Positions 8,520-17,579 are shown, counted from the first letter of the stretch. The stretch: 64,000 bases of DNA from Nitrosarchaeum sp. (GCA_025699025.1 JAILWJ010000001.1:292488-356487), one strand, 5' to 3'. Numbers and translations: made by a program. Notes: a model not told the origin generated them from the letters alone.

Positions 8520-9173
8520 CTAGAGGCTTAATGCCAATAAGATGAATGAATCTGAAACTCTTTGGCACTTGTCTGCCATCTCTTCGATTCCTTCAACAAC
8601 GTCTTTCATCAATAGTAGTTCTTTGGTGTTTGTGACCTCGTTTAGAAGTTTCATTGTTGCCTGTCTGTATTTGATATCTATCTCTCGTTCTATTGTCTGT
8701 GTTTCCTGAGCCAATTCAATTGCGTTTGCGGTGTTTGTGTTAAGACTGCGAATTATTTCATTTAGCTTGTAAACTTGATCGACTACCAGCTCTATCAATT
8801 TTGTTATGTCTCCTTCAATCTTTGCACTCTTTAGTGTGGCTGGTTTCACATTGGAAAGTTTGAATGATATTCCTGTGATATAGCCTGCAATCTCATCCAT
8901 GGTATATGCCGTGTTGAGGAGGTTTTCTCTATTCATGATCAAGCCACCTACATCGGCTACTTCCCTTGTGATCTTTCGTCTTAGGTTTTCCACCTCTTCT
9001 TCTATGGTTGAAATCTGCTCCAGTGCATTCTTGATGCCTGTCTTGTCTTTTTTCATCATGAGGTCTGGCAGTGTGGCAAGTTCTCTTGCGGCGTTTAGGA
9101 TTCTGTTGATTTCGTCTTGTAAAACTGCTATAGCCTTTCTTTTTGCTTGAACTTCAAGCTCTCCGCTATACAT
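8520..9173 (-). CDS. DUF47 (PhoU-like) protein
   Basis: 217 residues, all-helical, with the DUF47/PhoU-like layout of long amphipathic helices: MDEIAGYITGISFKLSN, and near the end KDVVEGIEEMADKCQRVSDS, where the acidic E-x-x-x-D pattern is the metal-binding signature of PhoU-like bundles. DUF47 proteins often accompany inorganic phosphate transporters of the Pit type, but no transporter gene is adjacent here. It precedes endA by 74 bases in the same direction and may share its transcript. Confidence 0.85.
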   Translation of the reverse strand: MYSGELEVQAKRKAIAVLQDEINRILNAARELATLPDLMMKKDKTGIKNALEQISTIEEEVENLRRKITREVADVGGLIMNRENLLNTAYTMDEIAGYITGISFKLSNVKPATLKSAKIEGDITKLIELVVDQVYKLNEIIRSLNTNTANAIELAQETQTIEREIDIKYRQATMKLLNEVTNTKELLLMKDVVEGIEEMADKCQRVSDSFILLALSL

Positions 9174-9241
9174 TTCTGAATTTCAAAATGCGCTCAGGTA
9201 ATTTAAATCCTCTATGATTTCGTGGTTTTTTTGTGCATAAA

Positions 9242-11008
9242 CTAGATCAAATTTTTGTCATGAGCCACTTTCCTCTGCCCTTTAAACAGCGTCAGCACCT
9301 CCTCATTTGTTGAAGCGTCCTCAGCTGCTTTTTCTACTCTGATCTTTCCGGTGAATTTTGGAAACCGTAGTGCCAGCCCTGTGTCCTTTCTTATGGTGTC
9401 TCTTGCTGCCTTGTGAATTGGGCTGAGGGTGATTTCAGATGCAACAACTTCTATGACAAGTTCTGGCTCAAACCATACATCAGCTTCCATCTCGCTGTCT
9501 ATTCTTGGGTTTTTCTTTATCGTCACTTTGTCAGATAGAATCTGATACAACTGATCCAAATCTTCATCTGTAAACCCAGTTCCCACTTTGCATATGCTTG
9601 TGAACGTGTCTTGATCATCATCATATGATGCAAGAAGCAACGTGCCGTACCTTCCTGTCCTTCTCCCTTTCCCAAAAAACGCCCCGATGACTACTAGATC
9701 CAAGCTGTCTCCCAGCTCGTTTCTGTACTCTCTTTTCAGTTTCAACCAATAATTTCCCCTCGAGCCTGCTTGGTATGGCTTGTCTAGCATCTTTAGCATT
9801 AATCCCTCGCATCCTGAATTGATGCTGTTTTCCAAAAACTCCTCAATCTCGTTTTTGTTTGTAACTATGCTCATTGGCACGTGTTTTGCATATTCGTCTT
9901 CTTTGACAATCTTTTCTAACAGGCTTCTTCTTTCCTCGTACGCCAAGTCCAAACAGCTTTTGCCGTTGTAGTACAGTACATCAAAAAAGTTTACTGTAAT
10001 TGGATATTTTGATACTGCTTTTTCAATCTTGTATTTCCTTCTTCTGTGCATCAACTCTTGAAATGGTAAAAACTCTCCAGTGTTCTCATTTATCGCAACT
10101 GCTTCTGCTTCTAAAATTACTTTGTCTGCTTGGATTGATTTTGGAATTTTTTCTATGATGTCAGGATAGTAACTTGAAATATTTTCCAAACTTCTGGAAA
10201 ACAAAACGACTCTTTCTCCTTCTACGTGCAGTTGGACTCTCTCTCCATCTAGTTTGTATTCTGCCGCAAATCTGTCCCCCATTTTTTCTACAGCTTCTTC
10301 TTCGCTTTTCACTCTGTCTGCAAGCATTGGTCTGATTGGATTAAACAGGTTGATTTCGAATTTTTCTGCCCCTTCTATTCCTTTGTTGGCAACAATCTCT
10401 GCAACCTTGCCCAAATCACTTGAAACATTGTATGCGTGCTCCAAGACTTTTCGATTTTCTTTGTTTCCAGTAAATGCAACTGCAAGTGCATCCATCACTG
10501 TATTTTCCGCGATTCCCAACCTTAGCGTTCCAAGAAGAATTTTCAGAATAAAACTTGCCTCTACCGGTGTCGCATCGTTTAGTAGGCTTGAAATGTATTT
10601 CATCTTCATGTCTTGTGAGCGAGAGCCTTCCAGCTTTGCGATTTTGTAAAGTGTTTCGTATACTCTTTCTACCGTGATGTCTTCCATGAGAAAAGTTGTT
10701 TGTGTCTTTTGTTCAAGAATGACGGATGCAGCATATCCCAAATCTCCCCCCTTTCTGTATTCTGACTCTATTTTTTTTACAGGTATGCCCGATGATTTTG
10801 ATATTGCTCTGATTGCTAGTTTTTCAGCGACTCCCAGTTCCACTCCTTCAAAGTCTGGACGTAACTTTCCTTGGAGCAGATAAACAATTTTGGAAATCAC
10901 GTCTTGTGGGGTTTTTTCAAATAATTCCACCAAGTGCTGCGTTAATTCTAGTCTTTTTTTTGTCGCCTCCATTTTACTAAATGCGTCAGCTAAAATAGAA
11001 AACTCCAC
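9242..11008 (-). CDS. lig: ATP-dependent DNA ligase
   Basis: 588 residues from the GTG at 11008. The frame is open 43 codons further, but archaeal ligases begin at the equivalent of VEFSILADAFSKMEATKKR, so the GTG is preferred. The adenylation motif EYKLDGERVQLH holds the active-site Lys (motif I KxDGxR); VILEAEAVAIN, EGLMLKML and WLKLKRE are motifs III to V. An N-terminal DNA-binding domain and a C-terminal OB domain complete the usual LigI layout. It joins Okazaki fragments and repair nicks. A 37-residue zinc-ribbon gene lies 106 bases upstream on the same strand. Confidence 0.95.
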   Translation of the reverse strand: MEFSILADAFSKMEATKKRLELTQHLVELFEKTPQDVISKIVYLLQGKLRPDFEGVELGVAEKLAIRAISKSSGIPVKKIESEYRKGGDLGYAASVILEQKTQTTFLMEDITVERVYETLYKIAKLEGSRSQDMKMKYISSLLNDATPVEASFILKILLGTLRLGIAENTVMDALAVAFTGNKENRKVLEHAYNVSSDLGKVAEIVANKGIEGAEKFEINLFNPIRPMLADRVKSEEEAVEKMGDRFAAEYKLDGERVQLHVEGERVVLFSRSLENISSYYPDIIEKIPKSIQADKVILEAEAVAINENTGEFLPFQELMHRRRKYKIEKAVSKYPITVNFFDVLYYNGKSCLDLAYEERRSLLEKIVKEDEYAKHVPMSIVTNKNEIEEFLENSINSGCEGLMLKMLDKPYQAGSRGNYWLKLKREYRNELGDSLDLVVIGAFFGKGRRTGRYGTLLLASYDDDQDTFTSICKVGTGFTDEDLDQLYQILSDKVTIKKNPRIDSEMEADVWFEPELVIEVVASEITLSPIHKAARDTIRKDTGLALRFPKFTGKIRVEKAAEDASTNEEVLTLFKGQRKVAHDKNLI

Positions 11009-11114
11009 TCTGTAACTCTCATGATCCTGAATAAAAGTTTGAATCCGGTCTTGTTCTTTGTTTGGATTGAGGAACTTTCGGTGTTGTCCTAATTGTCTTA
11101 AGAATCCTAGAGGA

Positions 11115-11228
11115 CTAGCTCTCCCCCAACTCTTCAAACACCTTTAATGGTAAAACGTTTTTACACGTAGGGCATTTTGGAATGAAATCATTCATGATTA
11201 TTGTTTCACATTTATCGCAAATTCGCAT
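11115..11228 (-). CDS. Micro zinc-ribbon protein (37 aa)
   Basis: The frame encodes MRICDKCETI at its start, then PKCPTCKNVLPLK: two CxxC pairs 12 residues apart, the spacing of a zinc ribbon. ATG start, TAG stop, 37 residues. It lies just upstream of DNA ligase in the same direction, overlapping only the non-genuine N-terminal extension of that frame. Known archaeal proteins of this type are single-ribbon adaptors; the function here is unknown. The clean CxxC spacing is the main support. Confidence 0.55.
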   Translation of the reverse strand: MRICDKCETIIMNDFIPKCPTCKNVLPLKVFEELGES

Positions 11229-11327
11229 GTAGAAAAGGTTACTCTATTCATTCAATATAAGGGACGAACAAATGTCTCAATTCTGGGAATTTCTCTGACA
11301 AATGGCTTTGTTGTATTTTTTGATGTC

Positions 11328-11738
11328 CTAGATGTATCTAAAAATTGTCGGCTTGTTTGACTTTGGCATGTCTGACACCAATGCAAAGTTGTAAAGTGGA
11401 TACTGTGCTTTGTACTGCTTCATAAAACTCCATGCTACGTCATGTGTTTTGAAGTCTGTCCTTATTCCCTCAATCTGGCTTTTCTTTCCAAACACATCAA
11501 ATGGTACGATGTAGTAGCTCTTAGGTCGATTGTGCGGTTTTGCCTTTAGGATCCATGCCAATGCAAACAAAAAGACTGCTCCTAAAATGACATATTCGCT
11601 TGCAACCTTGAAAAATGCCAAAACCACACCTGGAATCGTATGTCCAAAAAGCACTGCCATAAAATTTGAAAAAGAAATCACTGCTAATGCTGTGAAAATG
11701 TACGTTTTCCAATCAAAAATTCTTGAAAAATACTGCAT
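11328..11738 (-). CDS. Membrane protein with two TM segments
   Basis: 136 residues. Two hydrophobic helices, about 13-33 (TYIFTALAVISFSNFMAVLF) and 46-64 (EYVILGAVFLFALAWIL), are followed by a soluble C-terminal domain of about 70 residues ending in PTIFRYI. The soluble part (SYYIVPFDVFGKKSQIEG, DVAWSFMKQYKAQYPLYNFAL) is not recognised. It stands alone between the ligase unit and the FBP aldolase/phosphatase gene. Confidence 0.6.
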   Translation of the reverse strand: MQYFSRIFDWKTYIFTALAVISFSNFMAVLFGHTIPGVVLAFFKVASEYVILGAVFLFALAWILKAKPHNRPKSYYIVPFDVFGKKSQIEGIRTDFKTHDVAWSFMKQYKAQYPLYNFALVSDMPKSNKPTIFRYI

Positions 11739-11799
11739 CAGATACTATTGTATAGGAGGTGTTTTCTTTTAACTATTTCTCATCTTCTCTTTGGCATGT

Positions 11800-12936
11800 C
11801 TAGTCTGGATCTTCGTAGTTTTCTTTCTTTCCACCACTAGATGCGTTTCCTTCCATTGGTTTCATTTTACTCTCGAGAACTTCCATTCTTGCTCTGTATC
11901 CTTCAGCATACTCTAGCTCTGATGGGACTAGTGTTGCAGGATGAATGAATCCCTGGCTTCTAATCGACATTGCCTTCTTTGTTGCAATCTCTCTTATTAG
12001 ATCCCAATCCGGAGTTGAAAACCCGTCAAACGGTCCTGTAAACTTTCCATTGTGCATGCTAAATACCAATGCTTCAACTATGGGGATGCAAAAATTGATC
12101 GTCGCTGCCGAGTTTAGTTTTACTGGCATTAGTGGCATGTTGTGACTTCCTCTTGTGTTTCCTGCTACAAAATGCGGATTGTTAAACACACTGCCTGCTT
12201 CCTCTGTTGCTGGGAACATTTTTTGTGTCCTCACCAAACAAATTGGATCATCTTTTCCGACATAAGTTCCTGCAATGTTGTGCAGTCTGTCAGTTGATGC
12301 TGCTAGAATTGGCTCTCCGTCTTTAGTTGTAACTGAATCCACCACATATCTCCCAGGATACATTAGTGCCGCTTCAATTGTTGGTTTGTCTTGCCATAAC
12401 TCAAGCTCTGCAATCTTGCCTTCCTCCACATCCATTATGTTCATTTTGACACCTGCAGCAAGCGATTTGTTTACAATTAATCCTGTGTTACTTAGTGCGT
12501 CTACAAACATTCTGTATATTGGATAATTGAATGCTCCTGGCTCTGTTTTGTCTGCCGCAAAAACCGTAAACGCTTCATTTGGCCTCTCTTCAAACTCCAT
12601 TTCTGCAACTCCCGGACCCATTCCTTTCACGTTTCCTGAAAATGAGTCCTTTAGCAAGTCCTGCCCTGCTCCATACAGTCCCTCTTCTTTTGCAACCTGG
12701 GTTCCTGCCATGAATGCATCCCAAGCTAGTTTGTGGATTTTCTGATTATCCACTCCATGAGTGTGGGACATGACAATGTGGACGTCATCTCCACAGTACC
12801 CGATATAATGATCAATTAGCAAATCTCCTGAACTCTTGATGACTTTTCTAACTGCTTCAATTAGTCCGTCACTTGGTCTTGTGTGGCCTCCAATTCCGCC
12901 AACATCGGCTTTGATAACTGATACGGTGATTTTCAT
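11800..12936 (-). CDS. fbp: Fructose-1,6-bisphosphate aldolase/phosphatase
   Basis: 378 residues from the ATG at 12936, preceded by GAGAGGAAAT as ribosome site; the frame extends 4 codons further to a TTG. The protein is the bifunctional type V enzyme of archaea: MKITVSVIKADVGGIGGHTRPSD at the start, MSHTHG, GAGQDLLKDSFSGN, KGMGPGVAEMEFEERPNEAF and YPGRYV are characteristic. It condenses triose phosphates and dephosphorylates the product, giving an irreversible gluconeogenic step to fructose 6-phosphate. This fits an autotroph that makes sugars from acetyl-CoA and lacks glycolysis. It is divergent from EF-1 alpha. Confidence 0.95.
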   Translation of the reverse strand: MKITVSVIKADVGGIGGHTRPSDGLIEAVRKVIKSSGDLLIDHYIGYCGDDVHIVMSHTHGVDNQKIHKLAWDAFMAGTQVAKEEGLYGAGQDLLKDSFSGNVKGMGPGVAEMEFEERPNEAFTVFAADKTEPGAFNYPIYRMFVDALSNTGLIVNKSLAAGVKMNIMDVEEGKIAELELWQDKPTIEAALMYPGRYVVDSVTTKDGEPILAASTDRLHNIAGTYVGKDDPICLVRTQKMFPATEEAGSVFNNPHFVAGNTRGSHNMPLMPVKLNSAATINFCIPIVEALVFSMHNGKFTGPFDGFSTPDWDLIREIATKKAMSIRSQGFIHPATLVPSELEYAEGYRARMEVLESKMKPMEGNASSGGKKENYEDPD

Positions 12937-13066
12937 ATTTCCTCTCAATTCCTCTTTGATTTATGTGTAATTTTCAAAGTCTACTAATCTAAAATTTCTT
13001 GAAAAAACTTTGAAATTTTTTAAAAAATTCATAACAGTAATAAATCCCTTCAAATGTTGACTGACT

Positions 13067-14365
13067 ATGGCAGATAAACCACACTTGAACCTGATTGTTA
13101 CAGGTCATATTGATAATGGAAAATCAACAACTATGGGTCATTTCTTGATGGATCTCGGTGTTGTAGATGAAAGAACAATTGCTGCCCATGCAGCCGAATC
13201 CGAGAAGACCGGAAAAGGTGATACTTTCAAGTATGCATGGGTTATGGATAATATTAAAGACGAAAGAGAGAGAGGTATTACAATAGATCTTGCTTTCCAA
13301 AAGTTTGAGACCCCAAAGTATTTCTTTACTTTGATTGATGCTCCGGGTCACAGAGATTTTATTAAAAACATGATTACTGGTGCTTCTGAAGCAGATGCAG
13401 CAGTCTTAGTACTCTCAGCAAAAGAAGGTGAAACTGATACCGCTATTGCTGCAGGTGGACAAGCAAGAGAACACGCATTCTTGCTCAAAACACTTGGCGT
13501 TAGCCAACTAATCGTTGCAATCAACAAAATGGATGATAGCAACTATTCTGAGGCTGCATTCAAACTTGCCAAAGAAAAAGGTGAAAAATTAGTAAAGTCC
13601 GTGGGTTACAAGTTAGAAAACGTCCCATTTGTTCCAGTTTCTGGATGGAAGGGCGATAACTTGGTTAAAAAATCTGAGAACATGCCTTGGTACAGTGGTA
13701 AAACATTGCTGCAAGCATTTGATGACTTTACAGTGCCTGAAAAACCAATCGGTAAACCACTCCGTGTTCCAATCCAAGATGTTTACTCAATTACTGGCGT
13801 GGGAACTGTACCAGTAGGTAGAGTAGAGACTGGAGTTATGAAACCAGGAGACAAAATTGTTGTCATGCCTTCAGGCGCCCCTGGTGAAATCAAATCCATT
13901 GAAACTCACCACACTGAAATGCCAAAAGCTGAAGCAGGTGACAACATTGGTTTTAACCTCAGAGGTGTTGAAAAGAAAGACATCAAAAGAGGAGATGTAC
14001 TTGGTACTCCAGACAATCCACCAAAGGTTGCAAAAGAATTCAAAGCACAAATTATCGTTATTCACCACCCAACAGCGATTGCACCTGGTTACACACCAGT
14101 AATGCATGCACACACTGCGCAAGTTGCAGCAACCGTAACTGAATTCCTCCAAAAGATCAATCCAGCTACTGGTGCGGTGGTTGAGGAAAATCCAAAGTTC
14201 CTCAAAGTTGGTGACTCTGCAATTGTCAAAATTAGACCGGTGAGACCAACTTGTATCGAGACTTTCCAAGAATTCCCTGAGATGGGCAGATTTGCACTCC
14301 GAGATATGGGTGCAACCATTGCAGCAGGAATTGTAAAGGAAATCACCGAAGAGTACAAACCATAG
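13067..14365 (+). CDS. tuf: Translation elongation factor EF-1 alpha
   Basis: 432 residues, complete. G-domain motifs: GHIDNGKSTT (G1), DAPGHRDF (G3), NKMD (G4); domains 2 and 3 follow (VGTVPVGRVETGVMKPGD; HTAQVAATVTEF). It brings aminoacyl-tRNA to the ribosome. A-to-T-rich sequence before the gene includes TAATAAAT about 25 bases upstream of the ATG, suggesting a leaderless transcript. The rps10 gene follows after 12 bases, so both are in one operon, an arrangement common in archaea. Confidence 0.97.
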   Translation: MADKPHLNLIVTGHIDNGKSTTMGHFLMDLGVVDERTIAAHAAESEKTGKGDTFKYAWVMDNIKDERERGITIDLAFQKFETPKYFFTLIDAPGHRDFIKNMITGASEADAAVLVLSAKEGETDTAIAAGGQAREHAFLLKTLGVSQLIVAINKMDDSNYSEAAFKLAKEKGEKLVKSVGYKLENVPFVPVSGWKGDNLVKKSENMPWYSGKTLLQAFDDFTVPEKPIGKPLRVPIQDVYSITGVGTVPVGRVETGVMKPGDKIVVMPSGAPGEIKSIETHHTEMPKAEAGDNIGFNLRGVEKKDIKRGDVLGTPDNPPKVAKEFKAQIIVIHHPTAIAPGYTPVMHAHTAQVAATVTEFLQKINPATGAVVEENPKFLKVGDSAIVKIRPVRPTCIETFQEFPEMGRFALRDMGATIAAGIVKEITEEYKP

Positions 14366-14377
14366 GCTGAGTTATAC

Positions 14378-14686
14378 ATGACTCAAACTGCCCGTGTAAA
14401 ACTCACTTCAACGAGTCTACCTAAATTAGATGGCGTTTGCGGTGAAATCATGGGCATTGGTAAGAAAACTGGTGTTAAAGTCAAAGGTCCAACTCCTCTT
14501 CCTGTTAAACGGCTGCATGTTGCAACAAGAAAATCCCCATGTGGCAACGGAACCGAAACATATGAGAAATGGGAGATGAAGATGCACAGGCGAATTATCA
14601 ACATTAATGCAGATGATAAAGCCATTAGACAGCTGATGAGGCTAAAAATCCCTGACGATGTATACATCGAATTATCCTTAACGTGA
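14378..14686 (+). CDS. rps10: Ribosomal protein S10 (uS10)
   Basis: 102 residues. The segment GPTPLPVKRLHVATRKSPCG is the conserved S10 loop, followed by WEMKMHRRIININADDKAIR and the C-terminal IPDDVYIELSL. It is a 30S head protein. It directly follows EF-1 alpha (12-base gap), an archaeal order, and is itself followed by rpoP. Confidence 0.97.
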   Translation: MTQTARVKLTSTSLPKLDGVCGEIMGIGKKTGVKVKGPTPLPVKRLHVATRKSPCGNGTETYEKWEMKMHRRIININADDKAIRQLMRLKIPDDVYIELSLT

Positions 14687-14727
14687 TTTGGTAACCCTTA
14701 AAATAATAGAAAACTTTGATGATAAAC

Positions 14728-14913
14728 ATGTCTGAAGAAAATTTTGAAGAACCACAAACTGAAACATTTGACGTTAATTACTCCTGTCTGAGATGTGGCA
14801 CAACCGTATCTAACTCTGAGTTGTCAAGACTTCCTGAAATAAAATGCATTTGTGGTTTCAGGGTATTTACCAAAGTTAGACCTCCTGTAGTCAAGACCGT
14901 AAAAGCAATCTAA
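14728..14913 (+). CDS. rpoP: RNA polymerase subunit P (Rpb12-like)
   Basis: 61 residues from the ATG at 14728; an ATG at 14719 in frame is also possible. The zinc motif is YSCLRCGTTV ... PEIKCICGFRVFTKVRPP, with the CxxC pair, the second C-x-C pair and the conserved R-V-x-x-K-x-R-P-P ending of Rpb12/RpoP. A TATA-like TTAAAATAAT lies about 26 bases upstream of 14728, which supports this start and a leaderless message. The acidic 12-residue N-terminal tail is longer than in the shortest family members. Its stop abuts the stop of the convergent zinc-finger gene. Confidence 0.88.
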   Translation: MSEENFEEPQTETFDVNYSCLRCGTTVSNSELSRLPEIKCICGFRVFTKVRPPVVKTVKAI

Positions 14914-15111
14914 TTACCTGTCTTTTTTGTAACTGTGTTCTTTTTGCAAATGGGTCCGCATATCTTCCATGTTTGAAAAAAACTGATTGCATTCTTTGCA
15001 ATCATATTTCAAATCCTTGCCATGAATGATCTGTTTGTGGTTCATTACCTCTTCTTGACGTGAAAACTTTTTCTGACATATCTCACAAGCATGTTTTTTG
15101 AATAATCCCAT
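14914..15111 (-). CDS. C2H2 zinc-finger protein, two fingers
   Basis: 65 residues. Finger 1: C-EI-C-x12-H-x4-H (CEICQKKFSRQEEVMNHKQ then IIH). Finger 2: CKECNQFFSNMEDMRTHLQK then EH. Both match C-x2-C-x12-H-x3-5-H. It begins MGLFKK, a start shared with several other small proteins in this window. Its ATG overlaps the stop of the upstream zinc protein (TAATG), so the two are translationally coupled. DNA, RNA or protein binding is possible; the function is unknown. Confidence 0.8.
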   Translation of the reverse strand: MGLFKKHACEICQKKFSRQEEVMNHKQIIHGKDLKYDCKECNQFFSNMEDMRTHLQKEHSYKKDR

Positions 15112-15521
15112 TATCCGTACTCTGCCTTTTTTTCATCCCAACACTTTCTACAGAGTTGGCCCTCGATACTCCATTTTGATTTGGGATTGTACCTGATCAA
15201 TCCCATCTTTGTTCCACATAACGAACAATAGTTCTTTTTGTTTGCGAATCTTTCTTCTTTTTTATCAAAACATTCCTTGCATAGGAGGCCTTCCATGTCC
15301 CACTGCCATCTTGGTTCCCACAAATCTGTGATCTTTTTTGTGGTGCCGCATTCTACGCATGGCTGCCTTACCTTTCCTTCATAGTATTCTTTTGATTTAT
15401 CAAAATGACAATCTCCGCATAATGGGCCTTTTACATTCCACTCTCTTTTTGGCTTGTGTTTGTGAGTTAACTCTTTGTTACATATTGCACAAAATGCCGG
15501 CTTTCTACTAAACAGTCCCAT
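15111..15521 (-). CDS. Protein with three tandem four-cysteine zinc units
   Basis: 136 residues built from three similar units of about 40-45 residues. Each has a CxxC, then about 17-20 residues ending in W-x-hydrophobic-x-G-x-L-C-x-x-C: CAIC...WNVKGPLCGDC, CVEC...WDMEGLLCKEC, CSLC...WSIEGQLCRKC. Twelve cysteines in all, so three zinc ions are likely. It begins MGLFSRK. I do not know a described family with this repeat. It is coupled to the downstream C2H2 protein by a one-base stop/start overlap. Confidence 0.78.
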   Translation of the reverse strand: MGLFSRKPAFCAICNKELTHKHKPKREWNVKGPLCGDCHFDKSKEYYEGKVRQPCVECGTTKKITDLWEPRWQWDMEGLLCKECFDKKEERFANKKNYCSLCGTKMGLIRYNPKSKWSIEGQLCRKCWDEKKAEYG

Positions 15522-15592
15522 CTCTTTGTTTTATTGATAATGGCTTATTCTATAAATGTAAACAAAATAAAACAGAAATGACAAAAAATTGG

Positions 15593-15715
15593 TTATTGGT
15601 CTAAGATTTTCTCAAGAGCCTGGCTAGCATTGAGCATTCCGTTTCTCTTGGCAAACTCTTCGATCATCTTGTATTGCTTTTCAGTAAAACATACTGGCAT
15701 TGAACGTTTTTCCAT
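15593..15715 (-). CDS. Short ribbon-helix-helix-like protein (40 aa)
   Basis: The frame from the ATG at 15715 to TAA at 15593 encodes MEKRSMPVCFTEKQYKMIEE... ending ASQALEKILDQ. A short beta strand (RSMPVCF), then a helix (TEKQYKMIEEFAKRNG), a turn and a second helix (NASQALEKIL) is the ribbon-helix-helix (MetJ/Arc) layout, at the minimum length for a DNA-binding dimer. It stands alone upstream of the zinc-protein pair on the same strand. Confidence 0.55.
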   Translation of the reverse strand: MEKRSMPVCFTEKQYKMIEEFAKRNGMLNASQALEKILDQ

Positions 15716-15888
15716 ACGTATGTTTGAATTTCTTATTTAATATCCTTTACTCATTCCAAAAGATGCTTTTAGTTTCTTACGATTTTTGGTCTACTTGTTC
15801 TATGACCCAAAATCTCTGAAGAGACAAATACTGGAATTAATGTAGTAATTCCGATGGATAAAAAAAACACACAATTTGTCATTGAGGC

Positions 15889-17490
15889 ATGAACTTGTCT
15901 AGATCTTACCTTCTTTCAATTCCACTGGCGCTTCTTCTGGTATTTCCTGCGGCTTTTGCACAGCATCATAGTGGCCAGCAGGCTCCACCAATCACTTTTG
16001 GAAGTGGGCAAGTAACTGTAGGTGCCATGCTTACTCCGTCTGATTTTACTGCCGGAAAAGACTCTAGTGTGGATTTGAACATTCGGTTTTTTGACACTGC
16101 TTCTAATGTGAATATTGAAAGTGTCACATACAGAGTCCAGATATTTTATGGATCTGAGCTGGTTGCCAATCAAATGTTCTTTGACAAAGATGGGGATCTG
16201 AACATAAAGATTCAACCAAAATCTGACTGCCAACAAGAAGAACTATGGAAATGCACAAAGTATTATGGTGAAAGTGATCCTATTGTCCCAAACGCCCTAG
16301 TCTCATCTGCATCCAGCAAACCCGTGATTACTGGCCCAGTGTTTGACAAAAGCGGTGAATACACAGTAAAAACTTCCATAATCGGCGCTAAAAATCCAAA
16401 GACCCAGACATCCGAAGACATTGATTTTGAAACAAAGCTGATAATTCCTTCTGAAAGCCAATTCGTAATTTCTTTTAATGAGGTCGATTATCCCGTGTCT
16501 GTAAAAAACTATCATGAATCCATCACCGATTTGAGTTTTGATTCTTCATCAAATTCACTTATTTTTAAAATGCCTTTTGATTGGAATCATGTGGGACATG
16601 CCGACCAAATCAAATATAATTTTGAACTTCCAAAAAACTTCCCCCCGTTTGAGAACATCAGGAGTTTTGTCGCCAAAGTTAATGACGATTTGATGTTGCC
16701 TCAGGGAATACATTATGATGTTTATTCCAAGCATGACCGAAATGTGATTCATTTTGCGATTGACAATGACGAATTAAAACAAATACAAAATGACCCAAAT
16801 CCTTTAACCGTGGCGGTTTTACCTAGTGACAGTTCATCTTTTGTTGAGAAACACGTCTCCTTTGATAACGGATATAGTGCTATAATTTCCTATGACTCTG
16901 CATATCATTCAGACAAAGATCTTGTTATCACTACGACATTTTTTGATCAAAATGGAGATGTTGCCTCTGATGTGAGATATGGGTATTCATTAAAGGATCC
17001 AAACGGCAACGAAACTTTCAACACGGGTACAAACCCAAATCTTTTGGGAATTGAATTATCTAAAGGAACTGAGACTAGGAAATTTGGACCTATGATTAAT
17101 GGTAAATACCATTTACAAATTGTGCTGATTGGACTGGGAATGAATGACCTTGACCGATTCAAGTATTCTGAATTTGATTTTGAGCTGCGTGGCGGAGATG
17201 CTGTAAACACTCCAAAGGAAAAAATCCCATCATGGATTAAGAACAATGCAGGTTGGTGGGCAGATGGCTCAATTGATGACGCTTCCTTTGTCCTGGGAAT
17301 TCAATTTATGATAAAAAATAAAATCCTGGACATTCCAGACACTGCTGCCGATTCTGAAACCCCTGTAAATGAGATTCCTCCTTGGATTAAAAATAATGCC
17401 AAATGGTGGGCAGACGGTCTGATAGGAGAAGATGATTTCCTAAAGGGAATAGAATTTCTGGCAAAATCTGGAATCATCAAAGTCAGCTAG
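15889..17490 (+). CDS. Secreted protein with two C-terminal W-rich modules
   Basis: 533 residues. Signal peptide SYLLSIPLALLLVFPAAFAQ (6-25), cleavage after about A24. Residues 30-440 are beta-rich, with Ig-like or CARDB-like stretches (SDFTAGKDSSVDLNIRFFDT; SAYHSDKDLVITTTFFDQNG). At the C-terminus come two copies of a module, residues 446-482 (IPSWIKNNAGWWADGSI...) and 496-532 (IPPWIKNNAKWWADGLI...). The module is shared with three other exported proteins in this window. No membrane anchor follows, so attachment to the surface, if any, should depend on the modules. Function unknown. Confidence 0.8.
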   Translation: MNLSRSYLLSIPLALLLVFPAAFAQHHSGQQAPPITFGSGQVTVGAMLTPSDFTAGKDSSVDLNIRFFDTASNVNIESVTYRVQIFYGSELVANQMFFDKDGDLNIKIQPKSDCQQEELWKCTKYYGESDPIVPNALVSSASSKPVITGPVFDKSGEYTVKTSIIGAKNPKTQTSEDIDFETKLIIPSESQFVISFNEVDYPVSVKNYHESITDLSFDSSSNSLIFKMPFDWNHVGHADQIKYNFELPKNFPPFENIRSFVAKVNDDLMLPQGIHYDVYSKHDRNVIHFAIDNDELKQIQNDPNPLTVAVLPSDSSSFVEKHVSFDNGYSAIISYDSAYHSDKDLVITTTFFDQNGDVASDVRYGYSLKDPNGNETFNTGTNPNLLGIELSKGTETRKFGPMINGKYHLQIVLIGLGMNDLDRFKYSEFDFELRGGDAVNTPKEKIPSWIKNNAGWWADGSIDDASFVLGIQFMIKNKILDIPDTAADSETPVNEIPPWIKNNAKWWADGLIGEDDFLKGIEFLAKSGIIKVS

Positions 17491-17523
17491 CGTGTTTGAA
17501 TTGTCATGCCTGTGATCTGATGG

Positions 17524-17579
17524 TTTTTTTACAATGGATTTTTTTAGCAAAAAGTAATTCTTTTTGACTCTATTTTTTT
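17524..17579 (+). terminator. Multiple T-tract terminator after the W-module protein
   Basis: Three T runs of 7 to 8 bases (17524-17530, 17539-17545, 17573-17579) lie 34-89 bases after the stop at 17490. Archaeal RNA polymerase ends transcription at such oligo-T stretches without a hairpin. Confidence 0.55.

Noticed and set aside
8446-8568. 41-residue N-terminal extension of EndA
   Set aside because: A GGGTGAGG site precedes the ATG at 8445, and the extension overlaps the DUF47 gene end.
11009-11137. 43-residue N-terminal extension of DNA ligase
   Set aside because: Archaeal ligases begin at the equivalent of the GTG at 11008, and the extension overlaps a convincing small zinc-ribbon frame.
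13124-14379. Minus-strand frames over EF-1 alpha and rps10
   Set aside because: Shadows of two certain genes.
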